DNA of 45,795 nt from Chromatiales bacterium (GTDB taxonomy: Bacteria; Pseudomonadota; Gammaproteobacteria; UBA6429; Thiohalophilaceae). Numbering within the stretch: the stretch's first letter is position 1; each line of letters begins with the position of its first letter. The position numbers and the translations under genes are program-made. A model generated the notes under the pieces. The model did no database searches and had not been told where the DNA came from. It saw nothing but the letters and a program-made list of their open reading frames with translations. Positions 35,728 through 44,221 of this stretch are shown piece by piece. The DNA lies in contig JALSSV010000068.1 in the NCBI GenBank assembly GCA_026984045.1, positions 1 to 45,795 on the forward strand, given 5' to 3'.

Positions 35728-36054
35728 CCCGGATATTGCACCATGTCGAGGGCGGGCGGTGACTCAAGCGATTGAAGAGAAATGGCATATTGAGGATTAT
35801 CTGCTTTTTTGGCAGACACATTTCGTTCCTGCCCGCCCTCTGCGCCGGCCCTTGCGGCTTTGGTGGCAGACCGTCCCTGGTCTGCCTCCTGCGGGCGCGC
35901 TTTGCGCGACCCGTTTCGTTCCAGACGAAACGGTCGCTCGCGCTCGCTTGCGCTTCACGAAAGCCGTAGCCATGGCCACGCCTTTCGCTCCAGCGCGGCG
36001 CGAGCGCGGCTGCAAAGACCGCAATCATCCGGCGCCCATGGTGCAATATCCGGG
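35728..36054. mobile_element. 327-bp MITE-like element with 18-bp terminal inverted repeats
   Basis: Left end CCCGGATATTGCACCATG (35728-35745), right end its exact complement (36037-36054), and CTAG directly outside both (35724-35727 and 36055-36058), a possible 4-bp target duplication. The interior has no transposase and no credible gene, but has hairpins such as CCGTTTCGT/ACGAAACGG. CTAG is its own complement, so it could also be part of the inverted repeat. Confidence 0.8.
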
Positions 36055-36083
36055 CTAGCCTCGTCACGGAGACACGCCATTCC

Positions 36084-36962
36084 ATGCAGGAAATCGAAGT
36101 GGAAAAGATCCGGGTCCGCGTACAGGATCTGACCGAACTGCCTGCCGCCTCACCGCTGGTGGCCAGCCTGCTCGATGCCATTGGCAACGATGACATCACG
36201 ATCCGTGAACTGGCGGCCCTGATCCGCCAGGAACCGGCCCTGGTGGCGCGCATCATCGGCCTGGCCAATTCCGCCTATTTCGGCCATGTGGAGCCCATCA
36301 CCTCGGTCGAGGAGGCCATCTTCAAGTCGCTGGGCCTGCAACTGACCAAGAGCCTGGCGCTGAGCATTGCGCTGGTGGGCAGTTTCGGCCACAAACCCGG
36401 TGCCCGGCATTTCGATCTCTACCGCTTCTGGAGCGACGCGGTGCTCACCGCCACGCTGGCGCGCACTCTCAGTGGGTATGTGCGGACCATGCCCAGACCC
36501 TCATCAGACGATGCCTATCTGGCCGGCATGCTGCACAACTTCGGCATGCTGCCGCTGGCCTTTCTCTATCCCGAAGCCACCGATGATGTGTGCGAATCGG
36601 CCCACGGCGAGGCCGATTTCGCCCGCCGCATGCAGCAGGCCATCGGCACCGATCAGTACGAGGTGGGCGTGCTGCTGGCTCGCCAGTGGCAGATCCCCGA
36701 GCAGGTGGTGGCCGTGATCGGCCATGCGCACGAGCCCGATTACGAAGGCGACTACCAGCCGCTGGTGCGCCTCCTGTACGGCGTGTCCGGGGTGGTACAT
36801 CATCTGCGGAACGAGGCGTCGTTCGAGGGCGAAACCGAGGAAGCGGTTTTCGAACCCCTGCGTTCCCTCGGCATCGATGCGGTGCGCATTCGCGGCTCCC
36901 TGGAAAGCCTGCAGCGCAAGGAAGCGGCGCTGGAGTCCATGGTGCACGTGCTGGCCCACTGA
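36084..36962 (+). CDS. HDOD domain signalling protein
   Basis: 292-aa single-domain HDOD protein. Seen: ELPAASPLVASLLDAIGND, then IRELAALIRQEPALVARIIG, and NSAYFGHVEPITSVEEAIF, the usual core. The HD motif of catalytic phosphohydrolases is degenerate, as in the HDOD family; GMLHNFGMLPLAF keeps only the H. Such proteins act in signalling and motility, in some bacteria through gene regulation, and are not enzymes. It begins 14 bp before the GGDEF gene ends up in the same direction, and before the element inserted it would have been co-transcribed with the 63-aa gene. Confidence 0.88.
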   Translation: MQEIEVEKIRVRVQDLTELPAASPLVASLLDAIGNDDITIRELAALIRQEPALVARIIGLANSAYFGHVEPITSVEEAIFKSLGLQLTKSLALSIALVGSFGHKPGARHFDLYRFWSDAVLTATLARTLSGYVRTMPRPSSDDAYLAGMLHNFGMLPLAFLYPEATDDVCESAHGEADFARRMQQAIGTDQYEVGVLLARQWQIPEQVVAVIGHAHEPDYEGDYQPLVRLLYGVSGVVHHLRNEASFEGETEEAVFEPLRSLGIDAVRIRGSLESLQRKEAALESMVHVLAH

Positions 36963-36976
36963 GCGGAACGAAAATC

Positions 36977-38110
36977 ATGGAGACCCAGCCCTTCGTCGCC
37001 GCCTTCCAGGAGATCAACAACCGGCTGATCCGGCTGATCGGATCCATGTCGGCCCTGCGTGAACTGTCCACCCTCGAACCGCGGCACGTGGACGAACAGG
37101 AACTCCTGGATACCTCGCTGCGCATCCTGCTCGACAACCACGAACTCGACTATGCGGCGATCTTCCTGCGCGAAGACGAGGCCCTCGAGGAGCGGGCCAG
37201 CCGGGGCTGGCAGGCGGGCGGGCCGTTGCCGGAGGAGGCCGTAATGCCTCACCTTTCCGAACTGGCCGCGGAGGCGCTGGCCCGGCGCGCGGTGTGCTAC
37301 CGGCGGGAGATGCAGGGCCTTCAGGCCGTGGAAGGTTCGGCCATCGCGCTGCCCCTGAGCAGCGGCGACAGTCCTCTCGGCGCCCTGTGCGCCTGGTCGC
37401 CCGACAGCGACTTCTTCACCCAGGCGCATGAGCGCAGCCTGGTCATCTATTGCAACTTTCTCGCCCAGTCGATCCTCAACAACCGCCTGCTGCAGCAGAT
37501 GGATGCGCTGGTGAAGGCGCGTACCGAACAGTTGCACGATGCCCTCTCCGAAGCCAAGGAACTCAAGCGGCGCTACGAGGAACTGTCGGTGATCGACGAT
37601 CTGACCGCCCTGCACAATCGCCGCTTCTTCTTCCCCGAGGCCCGCAATCTGGTGGCGGCGGCGATTCGCTACGAAACCCCCCTGTCGATGCTGATGATCG
37701 ACATCGATCGTTTCAAACAAATCAACGACACCCACGGTCATGCCACCGGCGACCGGGTTCTCAAGCGCATGGCCAGCCTGCTGCGTGAAGAGAAACGGGA
37801 AGCCGATATCCTGGCCCGCTTCGGGGGCGAAGAGTTCATCATGCTACTCCCCGAAACGGGTGTGGAGGGCGCCGCCACTTTTGCCGAACGGCTGCGGCAG
37901 AAGATCGCGGATCTCGACTGCGATGGCGGCGAAAGGCTGTTCCGGCTCACCGCCAGTTTCGGGGTGGCCAGCCTGACCTTCCCTGCCGGCAGTGATGCCG
38001 GGCAGGTGCTCGAAACGCTGGTGCAACAGGCCGACGCGGCCCTCTACCGCAGCAAGGCCGACGGCCGCAACCGGGTCAGCCGCTATTCGGACATCGGCTG
38101 TGCGATCTGA
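36977..38110 (+). CDS. GAF-GGDEF diguanylate cyclase
   Basis: 377-aa protein predicted to make c-di-GMP. An N-terminal GAF-like sensor domain (about 40-185: LLDTSLRILLDNHELDYAAI) is followed by a coiled coil (ARTEQLHDALSEAKELKRRY) and a GGDEF domain (about 215-375). The active site is GGEEF in ARFGGEEFIML, with the inhibitory RxxD site (READ) exactly five residues before it, so product feedback is expected. DDLTALHNRRFFF and DIDRFKQINDTHGHATGD are further GGDEF motifs. It begins 14 bp after the HDOD gene. There is no signal peptide or membrane segment, so it is cytoplasmic. Confidence 0.93.
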   Translation: METQPFVAAFQEINNRLIRLIGSMSALRELSTLEPRHVDEQELLDTSLRILLDNHELDYAAIFLREDEALEERASRGWQAGGPLPEEAVMPHLSELAAEALARRAVCYRREMQGLQAVEGSAIALPLSSGDSPLGALCAWSPDSDFFTQAHERSLVIYCNFLAQSILNNRLLQQMDALVKARTEQLHDALSEAKELKRRYEELSVIDDLTALHNRRFFFPEARNLVAAAIRYETPLSMLMIDIDRFKQINDTHGHATGDRVLKRMASLLREEKREADILARFGGEEFIMLLPETGVEGAATFAERLRQKIADLDCDGGERLFRLTASFGVASLTFPAGSDAGQVLETLVQQADAALYRSKADGRNRVSRYSDIGCAI

Positions 38111-38293
38111 AGGCGTGCCGGGAGACAGGAATGGGCTTTTTATCGAGCCGGCCCTGGAGGCCGTTTTCCGGTCGCCCTGACCAACAGCAGATAGGCAAAT
38201 ACGTTCTCCTCAGCCATAATAAAGATCAAACAAAAGGCAGGGATAGCACAACAACAACCTCGTCCCGACCGTTTGCCGGTCTGGAGGTGTGTC

Positions 38294-39172
38294 ATGCGGT
38301 CACGATGCCAGCACAGCCGCTTCCTGTGCCTGCTGTTTCTGTCGTTCCTGCTGTCGTTGCCGGCAGCCACGCTGGCGGCCGATGCGCAAGCGGTCATCCG
38401 CTTCGGCATTCTGTCCATCGCGCCCCCGGCGCGCATCCATCGCAACTGGCAGCCGTTTGCCGATCATCTGGCCCGGGTGCTGCGACAGCCCGTGGAGCTG
38501 GTGGTGCCGCGCGGTTTCGGCAAGCTGGCCCGGGCCGTCGAGGCCGGCGAGGTGGATTTCTTCTACGTCAACTCCTACGTCTTCTACCGGCTCAAGCAGG
38601 CCGGCCGGGCGCGGGGCGTGGCGCAGATGGTAAACCTCGACGGCAAGGTGACCAGCCGCAGCGAGATCTTCGTGCGCCGCGATTCGGGCATCCACAGTCC
38701 CGCCGATCTCAAGGGCCATGCGATCGCCTTCGTCAGTCCGCTGGGGGCCGGCGGCTACCTGGCGCCCCGCGCCTATCTGGCCCGCAACGGGCTGGCCGCC
38801 GGTGAAGACGTGCAGCCGGTGTTCACCCGCAATCTCGCCAATTCCATTCACCAGGTTCTGCTCGGCGACGTGGAGGCAGGCACCATGTGCGGCGTGAACT
38901 TCCGGCTCATGCAGCGCAAGCTGAATACGGGTGAGCTGAAGATCATTGGCCAGAGCGAAGCCTATCCCGAGAATCTCATCGCCGCCCGCGCCGATCTCGA
39001 CCCGGCCCGGCTGGCCCGTTTCCGCGAGGCGGTGCTGAACATGACGCAGACGGCGGCGGGCCGGCAGGTGCTCGCCCGGATGCACGGCATGAAGATCCGG
39101 CGCTTTGTGCCCTACGATCCGGCCATCGAGGCCATTACCCGGCGACTGCTGCGGGAAAGCGGACTCGAATGA
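38294..39172 (+). CDS. PhnD/phosphonate-type periplasmic binding protein
   Basis: 292-aa protein of the phosphate/phosphonate-binding PhnD family. A signal peptide covers about residues 1-28 (FLCLLFLSFLLSLPAATLA). IRFGILSIAPPARIHRNWQP opens the mature part, with EAGEVDFFYVNSYVFYRLK and AFVSPLGAGGYLAPRAY later. No ABC permease or ATPase gene is next to it. Instead its stop overlaps the start of a histidine kinase by 4 nt (ATGA), which suggests the ligand-bound form is read by the kinase. Ribosome site GGAGG lies 9 nt before the ATG. Confidence 0.88.
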   Translation: MRSRCQHSRFLCLLFLSFLLSLPAATLAADAQAVIRFGILSIAPPARIHRNWQPFADHLARVLRQPVELVVPRGFGKLARAVEAGEVDFFYVNSYVFYRLKQAGRARGVAQMVNLDGKVTSRSEIFVRRDSGIHSPADLKGHAIAFVSPLGAGGYLAPRAYLARNGLAAGEDVQPVFTRNLANSIHQVLLGDVEAGTMCGVNFRLMQRKLNTGELKIIGQSEAYPENLIAARADLDPARLARFREAVLNMTQTAAGRQVLARMHGMKIRRFVPYDPAIEAITRRLLRESGLE

Positions 39173-40656
39173 GCCTCGTTCCCCGCAGTCTGTTCGCGCG
39201 CCTGGCCTGGAGCCTGGCCGTGGTGCTCACCCTTGCCATGCTGGGCATGGGCTATCTGCTCCTCGACGAAAGCCGGGAGCGTTTCGAACAGGAACGCCAC
39301 CGCCTGGCCGTGGCCAGCGCCCGGGTGCTGGCCGAAGCCGGCGTGGATGCCCTGGCCGCCCGTGACTACGAACTGCTGGATCGCTGGGTGCATTCGGTGA
39401 TGCCCACCGACGACATGGCCTGGGTCTATCTGGATCGGGCCAATGGCCAGATCCTCAGTCATACGGATCTCGACCAGGTGGGCCGTTACGAGAAGGCCCT
39501 GGGTGCTCTGCCGCGGCCCCTGACCCGCCAGCGACGCGACGCGAAGGGAGAGCCGGTTTTCGAGGCCGTGCACCCGGTCTGGCTGGGCGAGCGGCACCTG
39601 GCCAATGCCCATGTGGCGTACTATCCCGGCCGCGTGGCCTTCTTCTCCAGCCTGGCCTTCGACAAGCTGGTGGGGGTGCTGGCCGTTGCGCTGCTGTTCA
39701 TGCTCCTGGCCACCCTGCTGATCGTGCGTCGCCATCTGCATCCCCTGGGGCGGCTGGCCGAACAGGTCGAACACCTCTCCCTTGATGCGCTGAATCTGAA
39801 ACTGGCCCCGGCCCTGCTGCAACGGAACGACGAGGTGGGCGCCCTGGCCCGGGCCTTCGATGCCCTGGCGCGGCGCATCACCCGTCTGGTGAGCGAACTG
39901 CGTGATGAGGAACAGCGCCTGCAGGCCACGGTGGCCGAACGCACCCGGGCCCTGCAGCACAGCAACCGGGAACTGGAATCCTTCTGTCACAGCGTCTCCC
40001 ACGATCTGCGCGCCCCGCTGCGGGCCATGGACGGCTTCAGCCAGGCCCTGTTGGAGGACCATGGGGAAAAGCTGGACGAGGAGGGGCGGCAATATCTGCA
40101 CCGGATCCGTGCCGCGGCCGACCGCATGGGCCAGCTGATCGACGATCTGCTGCGCCTCTCGCGCATCTCGCGCCAGGCCCTGCAGGTCGAGCCGCTGGAT
40201 CTGGTGCCGCTGGCGCGGCGCATCTTCGACGAGTTGCAGGCCGGCGAGCCCGAGCGGCAGGTCACGCTGCGGCTGCCGGAAAGCCTGCCGGCGACGGGCG
40301 ATGCACGACTGCTGCGCATCGCCCTTGAGAACCTGCTGGCCAATGCCTGGAAGTACACCTCGCGGCGCGAGGCGGCCGAAATCGCCCTTGGCGCCGAAAC
40401 GGAAGCGGGCGAGACCATCTACTGGATCCGCGACAATGGCGAAGGCTTCGACATGGCCTATGCCGACAAGCTGTTTCACGTCTTCCAGCGCCTGCACCAC
40501 CAGGACGAGTTTCCCGGCACCGGCATCGGCCTGGCCACGGTGTCGCGCATCGTGCAGCGCCACGGCGGCCGGATCTGGGCCGACGCCGAACCGGGCCTGG
40601 GCGCCATCTTCTTCTTCACCCTGGGCCGGTCCGCGTCCACCTCGCCTTTGCCATAG
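39169..40656 (+). CDS. Membrane sensor histidine kinase, partner of the PhnD-like protein
   Basis: 495-aa kinase. Two membrane segments (about residues 13-33 and 165-185) flank a periplasmic sensor region; a HAMP domain follows (VRRHLHPLGRLAEQVEHLSL), then a coiled coil (EQRLQATVAERTRALQHSNR). The dimerisation domain holds the phospho-His in CHSVSHDLRAPLRAMDGF, and the ATPase domain has NLLANAWKY (N box), DNGEGFD (G1) and GTGIGLA (G2). No receiver domain is fused and no response regulator gene follows, so its partner is elsewhere. Its 4-nt overlap with the PhnD-like gene points to a joint function. Confidence 0.92.
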   Translation: MSLVPRSLFARLAWSLAVVLTLAMLGMGYLLLDESRERFEQERHRLAVASARVLAEAGVDALAARDYELLDRWVHSVMPTDDMAWVYLDRANGQILSHTDLDQVGRYEKALGALPRPLTRQRRDAKGEPVFEAVHPVWLGERHLANAHVAYYPGRVAFFSSLAFDKLVGVLAVALLFMLLATLLIVRRHLHPLGRLAEQVEHLSLDALNLKLAPALLQRNDEVGALARAFDALARRITRLVSELRDEEQRLQATVAERTRALQHSNRELESFCHSVSHDLRAPLRAMDGFSQALLEDHGEKLDEEGRQYLHRIRAAADRMGQLIDDLLRLSRISRQALQVEPLDLVPLARRIFDELQAGEPERQVTLRLPESLPATGDARLLRIALENLLANAWKYTSRREAAEIALGAETEAGETIYWIRDNGEGFDMAYADKLFHVFQRLHHQDEFPGTGIGLATVSRIVQRHGGRIWADAEPGLGAIFFFTLGRSASTSPLP

Positions 40657-40726
40657 ACCCCGAACCGGTAGCCGGGACGCAGGCCCGCCAGGGCCGGAAC
40701 CCGGGAATGGTTGCCGCCCCGAACGG

Positions 40727-41827
40727 TTACCCCTGCCTCTTCCTGCCCAGGCGCGCCAGCGCCCAGCCCACGTGTTCGCGCACCAGCGCCGAGGGGTGAT
40801 CGCGGCGGGCCTCCAGCGCAGCGACGGCTTCCGGCGAGGCCGGGCCGTTGCCCAGGGCCACGGCGATGTTGCGCAGCCAGCGTTCGTGGCCGATGCGGCG
40901 GATGGGCGAGCCGGCCAGCCGCTCGAGGAACTGCGGTTCCGTCCAGCCGAACAGATCGACGAGCGCCGGGGCATCCAGGCCGTGGCGGGGCGCGAAGTCG
41001 GCCAGGGCCGCCGGGCGGGCGAAGCGGTTCCACGGGCACACGAGCTGGCAGTCGTCGCAGCCATAGATCCGGTTGCCCATCTGCGGGCGCAGGGCTTCGG
41101 GAATGGCGCCCGGATGTTCGATGGTCAGATAGGAGATGCAGCGCCGCGCATCCACCTGGCGGGGGGCGACGATGGCGCCGGTGGGGCAGTCGTCGATGCA
41201 GGCGGTGCAGTCGCCACAGTGTTCGTTCAGCGGCGCGTCTACCGGCAGATCCAGATCCGTGTAGATCTCGCCCAGGAAGAACCATGAACCGGCTTCCCGG
41301 GCGAGCAGGTTGGAATGCTTGCCCACCCAGCCGAGCCCCGCGCGGCGGGCGATGGCCTTCTCCAGCACCGGCGCGCTGTCCACGAAGACCCGGTAACCGA
41401 AGGGGCCGATGGCCCCGGCGAGGCGTTCGGCCAGCCGTTGCAGCCGCTTGCGCATCAGCTTGTGATAGTCCCGCCCCAGCGCGTAGCGCGACACGTAGCC
41501 GAGCCGGGAATCGCCCAGCACCGTCCAGGCGTCGGCGGCGTCGGGGGGCAGATAGTCCATGCGCACGCTGATGATCCGGCGGGTGCCCGGCACCAGTTCC
41601 GCGGGCCGGCTGCGCAGGGTGCCGTGGCGCTGCATCCATTCCATCTCGCCGGCCATGCCCGCCTCGAGCCAGGCCAGCAGGCGCGGCTCGTCCTCGGCGA
41701 GATCCGCATCGCAGATGCCCACGGCGGCAAAGCCCAGCTCGGCCGCCCACTGCCGGAGCCGCGCGACGAGTTCCGCCGCGTCGTCGCTCGTGAGGGCCCT
41801 GGCCTGCTGGTTTTGTCCGGGTTGCAT
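40727..41827 (-). CDS. queG: Epoxyqueuosine reductase QueG
   Basis: 366-aa cobalamin- and 4Fe-4S-dependent enzyme of the last step of queuosine tRNA modification. Seen: SRYALGRDYHKLMRKRLQRL, RVFVDSAPVLEKAIARRAGL, then GWVGKHSNLL, and two cluster motifs CGDCTACIDDCPTGAI and CDDCQLVCPWNRF. A HEAT-like tail (RDHPSALVREHVGWALARL) follows. The start ATG 41827 is 18 bp from the divergent nnr start. The queG/nnr/tsaE/amidase neighbourhood is common in gammaproteobacteria. Confidence 0.95.
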   Translation of the reverse strand: MQPGQNQQARALTSDDAAELVARLRQWAAELGFAAVGICDADLAEDEPRLLAWLEAGMAGEMEWMQRHGTLRSRPAELVPGTRRIISVRMDYLPPDAADAWTVLGDSRLGYVSRYALGRDYHKLMRKRLQRLAERLAGAIGPFGYRVFVDSAPVLEKAIARRAGLGWVGKHSNLLAREAGSWFFLGEIYTDLDLPVDAPLNEHCGDCTACIDDCPTGAIVAPRQVDARRCISYLTIEHPGAIPEALRPQMGNRIYGCDDCQLVCPWNRFARPAALADFAPRHGLDAPALVDLFGWTEPQFLERLAGSPIRRIGHERWLRNIAVALGNGPASPEAVAALEARRDHPSALVREHVGWALARLGRKRQG

Positions 41828-41845
41828 AGGGACTATGATAGCGGC

Positions 41846-43336
41846 ATGTCTTCGCTGCCCGTGAACCTTTATCGCGCCGAACAGTGCCGGGAACTGGATC
41901 GCCTGGCCATCGAGTCCCACGGCATCTCCGGCAACATCCTCATGGAACGCGCCGGCGAGGCGGCCTTCGACGCCCTGCGCGAAGCCTGGCCGGCGGCCCG
42001 GCGCGTGGTGGTGCTGTGCGGCATCGGCAACAACGGCGGCGACGGTTTCGTGCTGGCCCGCCTGGCCCACGAACGGGGCCTGGAAGTGGATGTCTACCAG
42101 GTCGGCGACGCCGCACGCATCCGCGGCGATGCCCTGGCGGCCCGCCAGCGGCTGATGGGCGTGGATGTCACGCCCCGGCAGTGGAGCGGTCAGCCCCTGG
42201 AGGGCGCCGACGTGCTGGTGGACGCCCTGCTCGGCACCGGGCTCGGCGGCGAGGTGCGCGAGCCCTTCCGCGGCGTCATCGAGGCGGCCAATGCCAGCGG
42301 GGTGCCGATCCTGGCGCTCGACATTCCCTCCGGCCTGGATGCCGATACCGGCATGCCCCACGGCGTCGCCATCCGCGCCGCCGAGACCATCACCTTCATC
42401 GGCCTCAAGCCGGGCATGCTCACCGGCCGCGGCCCCGAGCACTGCGGGCGGATTCGCTTCGACGATCTCAAGCTGCCGGAAGAACTCTACGCCCAGGTGC
42501 CGCCGGCGGCCCGCCGTCTGGTGAGCGGGGAACTGCGCCGGGCGCTGAAACCCCGCCCCCGTGCCGCGCACAAGGGCGAATTCGGGCACGTGCTGCTGGT
42601 GGGCGGCAACCACGGCATGAGCGGCGCGGTGCGGTTGGCCGGGGAGGCGGCCCTGCGCACGGGAGCGGGGCTGGTGAGCATCGCCACCCGCCGGGATCAC
42701 GCCCCCCTGATCAGCGCCTGCCGCCCGGAACTGATGAGCCACGGCATCGAGTCGGCCGAGGCGCTGAAGCAGCTCTCGGCCCGGGCCACGGTGATCGCCG
42801 TCGGCCCCGGCCTCGGGCAGGACGACTGGGCACGGGAGATGATCGCCATCGCCGTGGCCCGCAATCTGCCGGTGGTGATCGACGCCGACGCCCTGAACCT
42901 GCTGGCCCACATCCCCCTGCAACGGCCCGACTGGGTCCTCACGCCCCATCCGGGTGAGGCGGCGCGGCTGCTCGACACCGACACCGCCAGCGTGATGGCC
43001 GACCGCTTTGCCGCCGCGCGCGAGCTGTCCGAGCGCTTCTCCGCCACCGTGGTGCTCAAGGGCGCCGGCACCATCGTCCAGCCGCCGGAGGCGCTGCCCG
43101 GTGTCTGCACCGCCGGCAACCCGGGCATGGCCACGGCCGGCATGGGCGACGTGCTTACCGGGGTGATCGCCGCCCTGGCCGCGCAGGGCCTGCCCCTGCC
43201 CCAGGCCGCCGCCCTCGGCGTCTGCCTGCATGCCGAGGCGGGCGATCTGGCAGTGCGCGGCATTGGCGAACGGGGCCTGGTGGCCGGCGACATGATGGCG
43301 CCCCTGCGCCGCCTGGCCAACGAAGGGGGCGACTGA
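41846..43336 (+). CDS. nnr: Bifunctional NAD(P)H-hydrate epimerase/dehydratase
   Basis: 496-aa YjeF-type protein that repairs hydrated NAD(P)H. The N-terminal epimerase domain (about 1-215) has GIGNNGGDGFVLARLAHERG and LLGTGLGGEVREPF. The C-terminal ADP-dependent dehydratase (about 225-496) has VLLVGGNHGMSGAVRLAGE, TPHPGEAARLL and NPGMATAGMGDVLTGVIAAL. Start ATG 41846 is just downstream of the queG start; the stop overlaps the tsaE start (TGATG). No strong Shine-Dalgarno was seen for this start. Confidence 0.95.
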   Translation: MSSLPVNLYRAEQCRELDRLAIESHGISGNILMERAGEAAFDALREAWPAARRVVVLCGIGNNGGDGFVLARLAHERGLEVDVYQVGDAARIRGDALAARQRLMGVDVTPRQWSGQPLEGADVLVDALLGTGLGGEVREPFRGVIEAANASGVPILALDIPSGLDADTGMPHGVAIRAAETITFIGLKPGMLTGRGPEHCGRIRFDDLKLPEELYAQVPPAARRLVSGELRRALKPRPRAAHKGEFGHVLLVGGNHGMSGAVRLAGEAALRTGAGLVSIATRRDHAPLISACRPELMSHGIESAEALKQLSARATVIAVGPGLGQDDWAREMIAIAVARNLPVVIDADALNLLAHIPLQRPDWVLTPHPGEAARLLDTDTASVMADRFAAARELSERFSATVVLKGAGTIVQPPEALPGVCTAGNPGMATAGMGDVLTGVIAALAAQGLPLPQAAALGVCLHAEAGDLAVRGIGERGLVAGDMMAPLRRLANEGGD

Positions 43337-43803
43337 TGGAGCGTTATCTGCCCGACGAGGCGGCCACCCTGGCCTTCGGCGCCGAGCTGGCCCGGTTGAT
43401 TCCGCCGGGTCTGCGGATCTGGCTGCACGGCGATCTCGGTGCCGGCAAGACCACCCTGGTGCGCGGCCTGTTGCGCGCCCTCGGTCACAGTGGCCCCGTG
43501 CGCAGTCCCACCTACACCCTGGTGGAAACCTACCCCCTCGCGGAGATGCCACCGGTGCATCACTTCGATCTCTACCGCCTCGCCGATCCCGAAGAGCTGG
43601 AATACCTCGGCGCCCGCGACCTGCTCGGCGGCAGCGAAACCTGCCTGGTGGAATGGCCGGAGCGGGGGGCCGGCTTCCTCCCGGCGCCCGAACTCGAAAT
43701 CTTCCTCAGCCACCGCCCCCCCGGCCGCACCGTGCGGGTGCTCGGCCACGGCGAACGGGGCCTCGCCGTGGCGCGACAGCTCGAGCGTTCCCTCCCGGCC
43801 TGA
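43336..43803 (+). CDS. tsaE: tRNA threonylcarbamoyladenosine biosynthesis ATPase TsaE
   Basis: 155-aa P-loop ATPase of the t6A machinery (with TsaB and TsaD). Seen: Walker A WLHGDLGAGKTTLVRGLLRA, SPTYTLVETYP and HHFDLYRLADPEELEYLGA. Its start codon shares one base with the nnr stop. The amidase gene follows after a 418-bp gap that is full of repeats. Confidence 0.96.
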   Translation: MERYLPDEAATLAFGAELARLIPPGLRIWLHGDLGAGKTTLVRGLLRALGHSGPVRSPTYTLVETYPLAEMPPVHHFDLYRLADPEELEYLGARDLLGGSETCLVEWPERGAGFLPAPELEIFLSHRPPGRTVRVLGHGERGLAVARQLERSLPA

Positions 43804-43822
43804 AGCTGCCCCGAAACCGAAT

Positions 43823-44097
43823 CGAAGGGCCCCCTCCCCCCCACCGCGGGGGAGACGACTGCAGGGATGCAGGAGGTAGAGCGGAGCAGGAGCCAGAGCT
43901 TAGGGTCGGGGGGAGAGGGCGTCCCTCCTGAAAATCGCGGCTTGCGCCGCTCCTGCAGGATGTTTCGACCGGGATGTTTTCGGCACCATGGCCGAAACGA
44001 AGGGCTCCCTCTCCCCCGCACCGCGGGGGAGACGACTGCAGGGATGCAGGAGGTAGAGCGGAGCAGGAGCCAGAGCCGAGGGTCGGGGTGAGGGGGG
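43823..44097. repeat. Two direct copies of an about 95-bp repeat at 177-bp spacing
   Basis: Copy 1 lies at about 43823-43919 and copy 2 at about 44000-44097. Both contain CACCGCGGGGGAGACGACTG and GGAGCAGGAGCCAGAGC. The ends (CCCCTCCCCC / GGGGGAGAGGG) are near-complementary. Between them is a REP variant (43934-43958, CGCGGCTTGCGCCGCTCCTG). No gene is seen between 43804 and 44221. Confidence 0.85.
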
Positions 44098-44221
44098 CAA
44101 CATTTCAACATTTTTCTCAAGAAGATCCCCTATCCCCCTAAGTTATATGGAAAATCGCTTGAATTTTCCGTCGCCTCGTGCACAATTGAAGGAAACACCA
44201 CCAACCACCGTGGGGGATGCC

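Noticed and set aside
35759-36058. Open frames inside the 327-bp element (for example 35809-36132)
   Set aside because: None has a ribosome site or recognisable domain, and they run through the terminal repeat.
36590-36960. Upstream extension of the GGDEF gene into the HDOD gene, read as a fusion
   Set aside because: The upstream frame is a shadow of the HDOD gene; ATG 36977 gives the natural start 14 bp after its stop.
43804-44221. Small genes in the repeat region before the amidase
   Set aside because: All open frames are made of the duplicated repeat and encode no conserved product.
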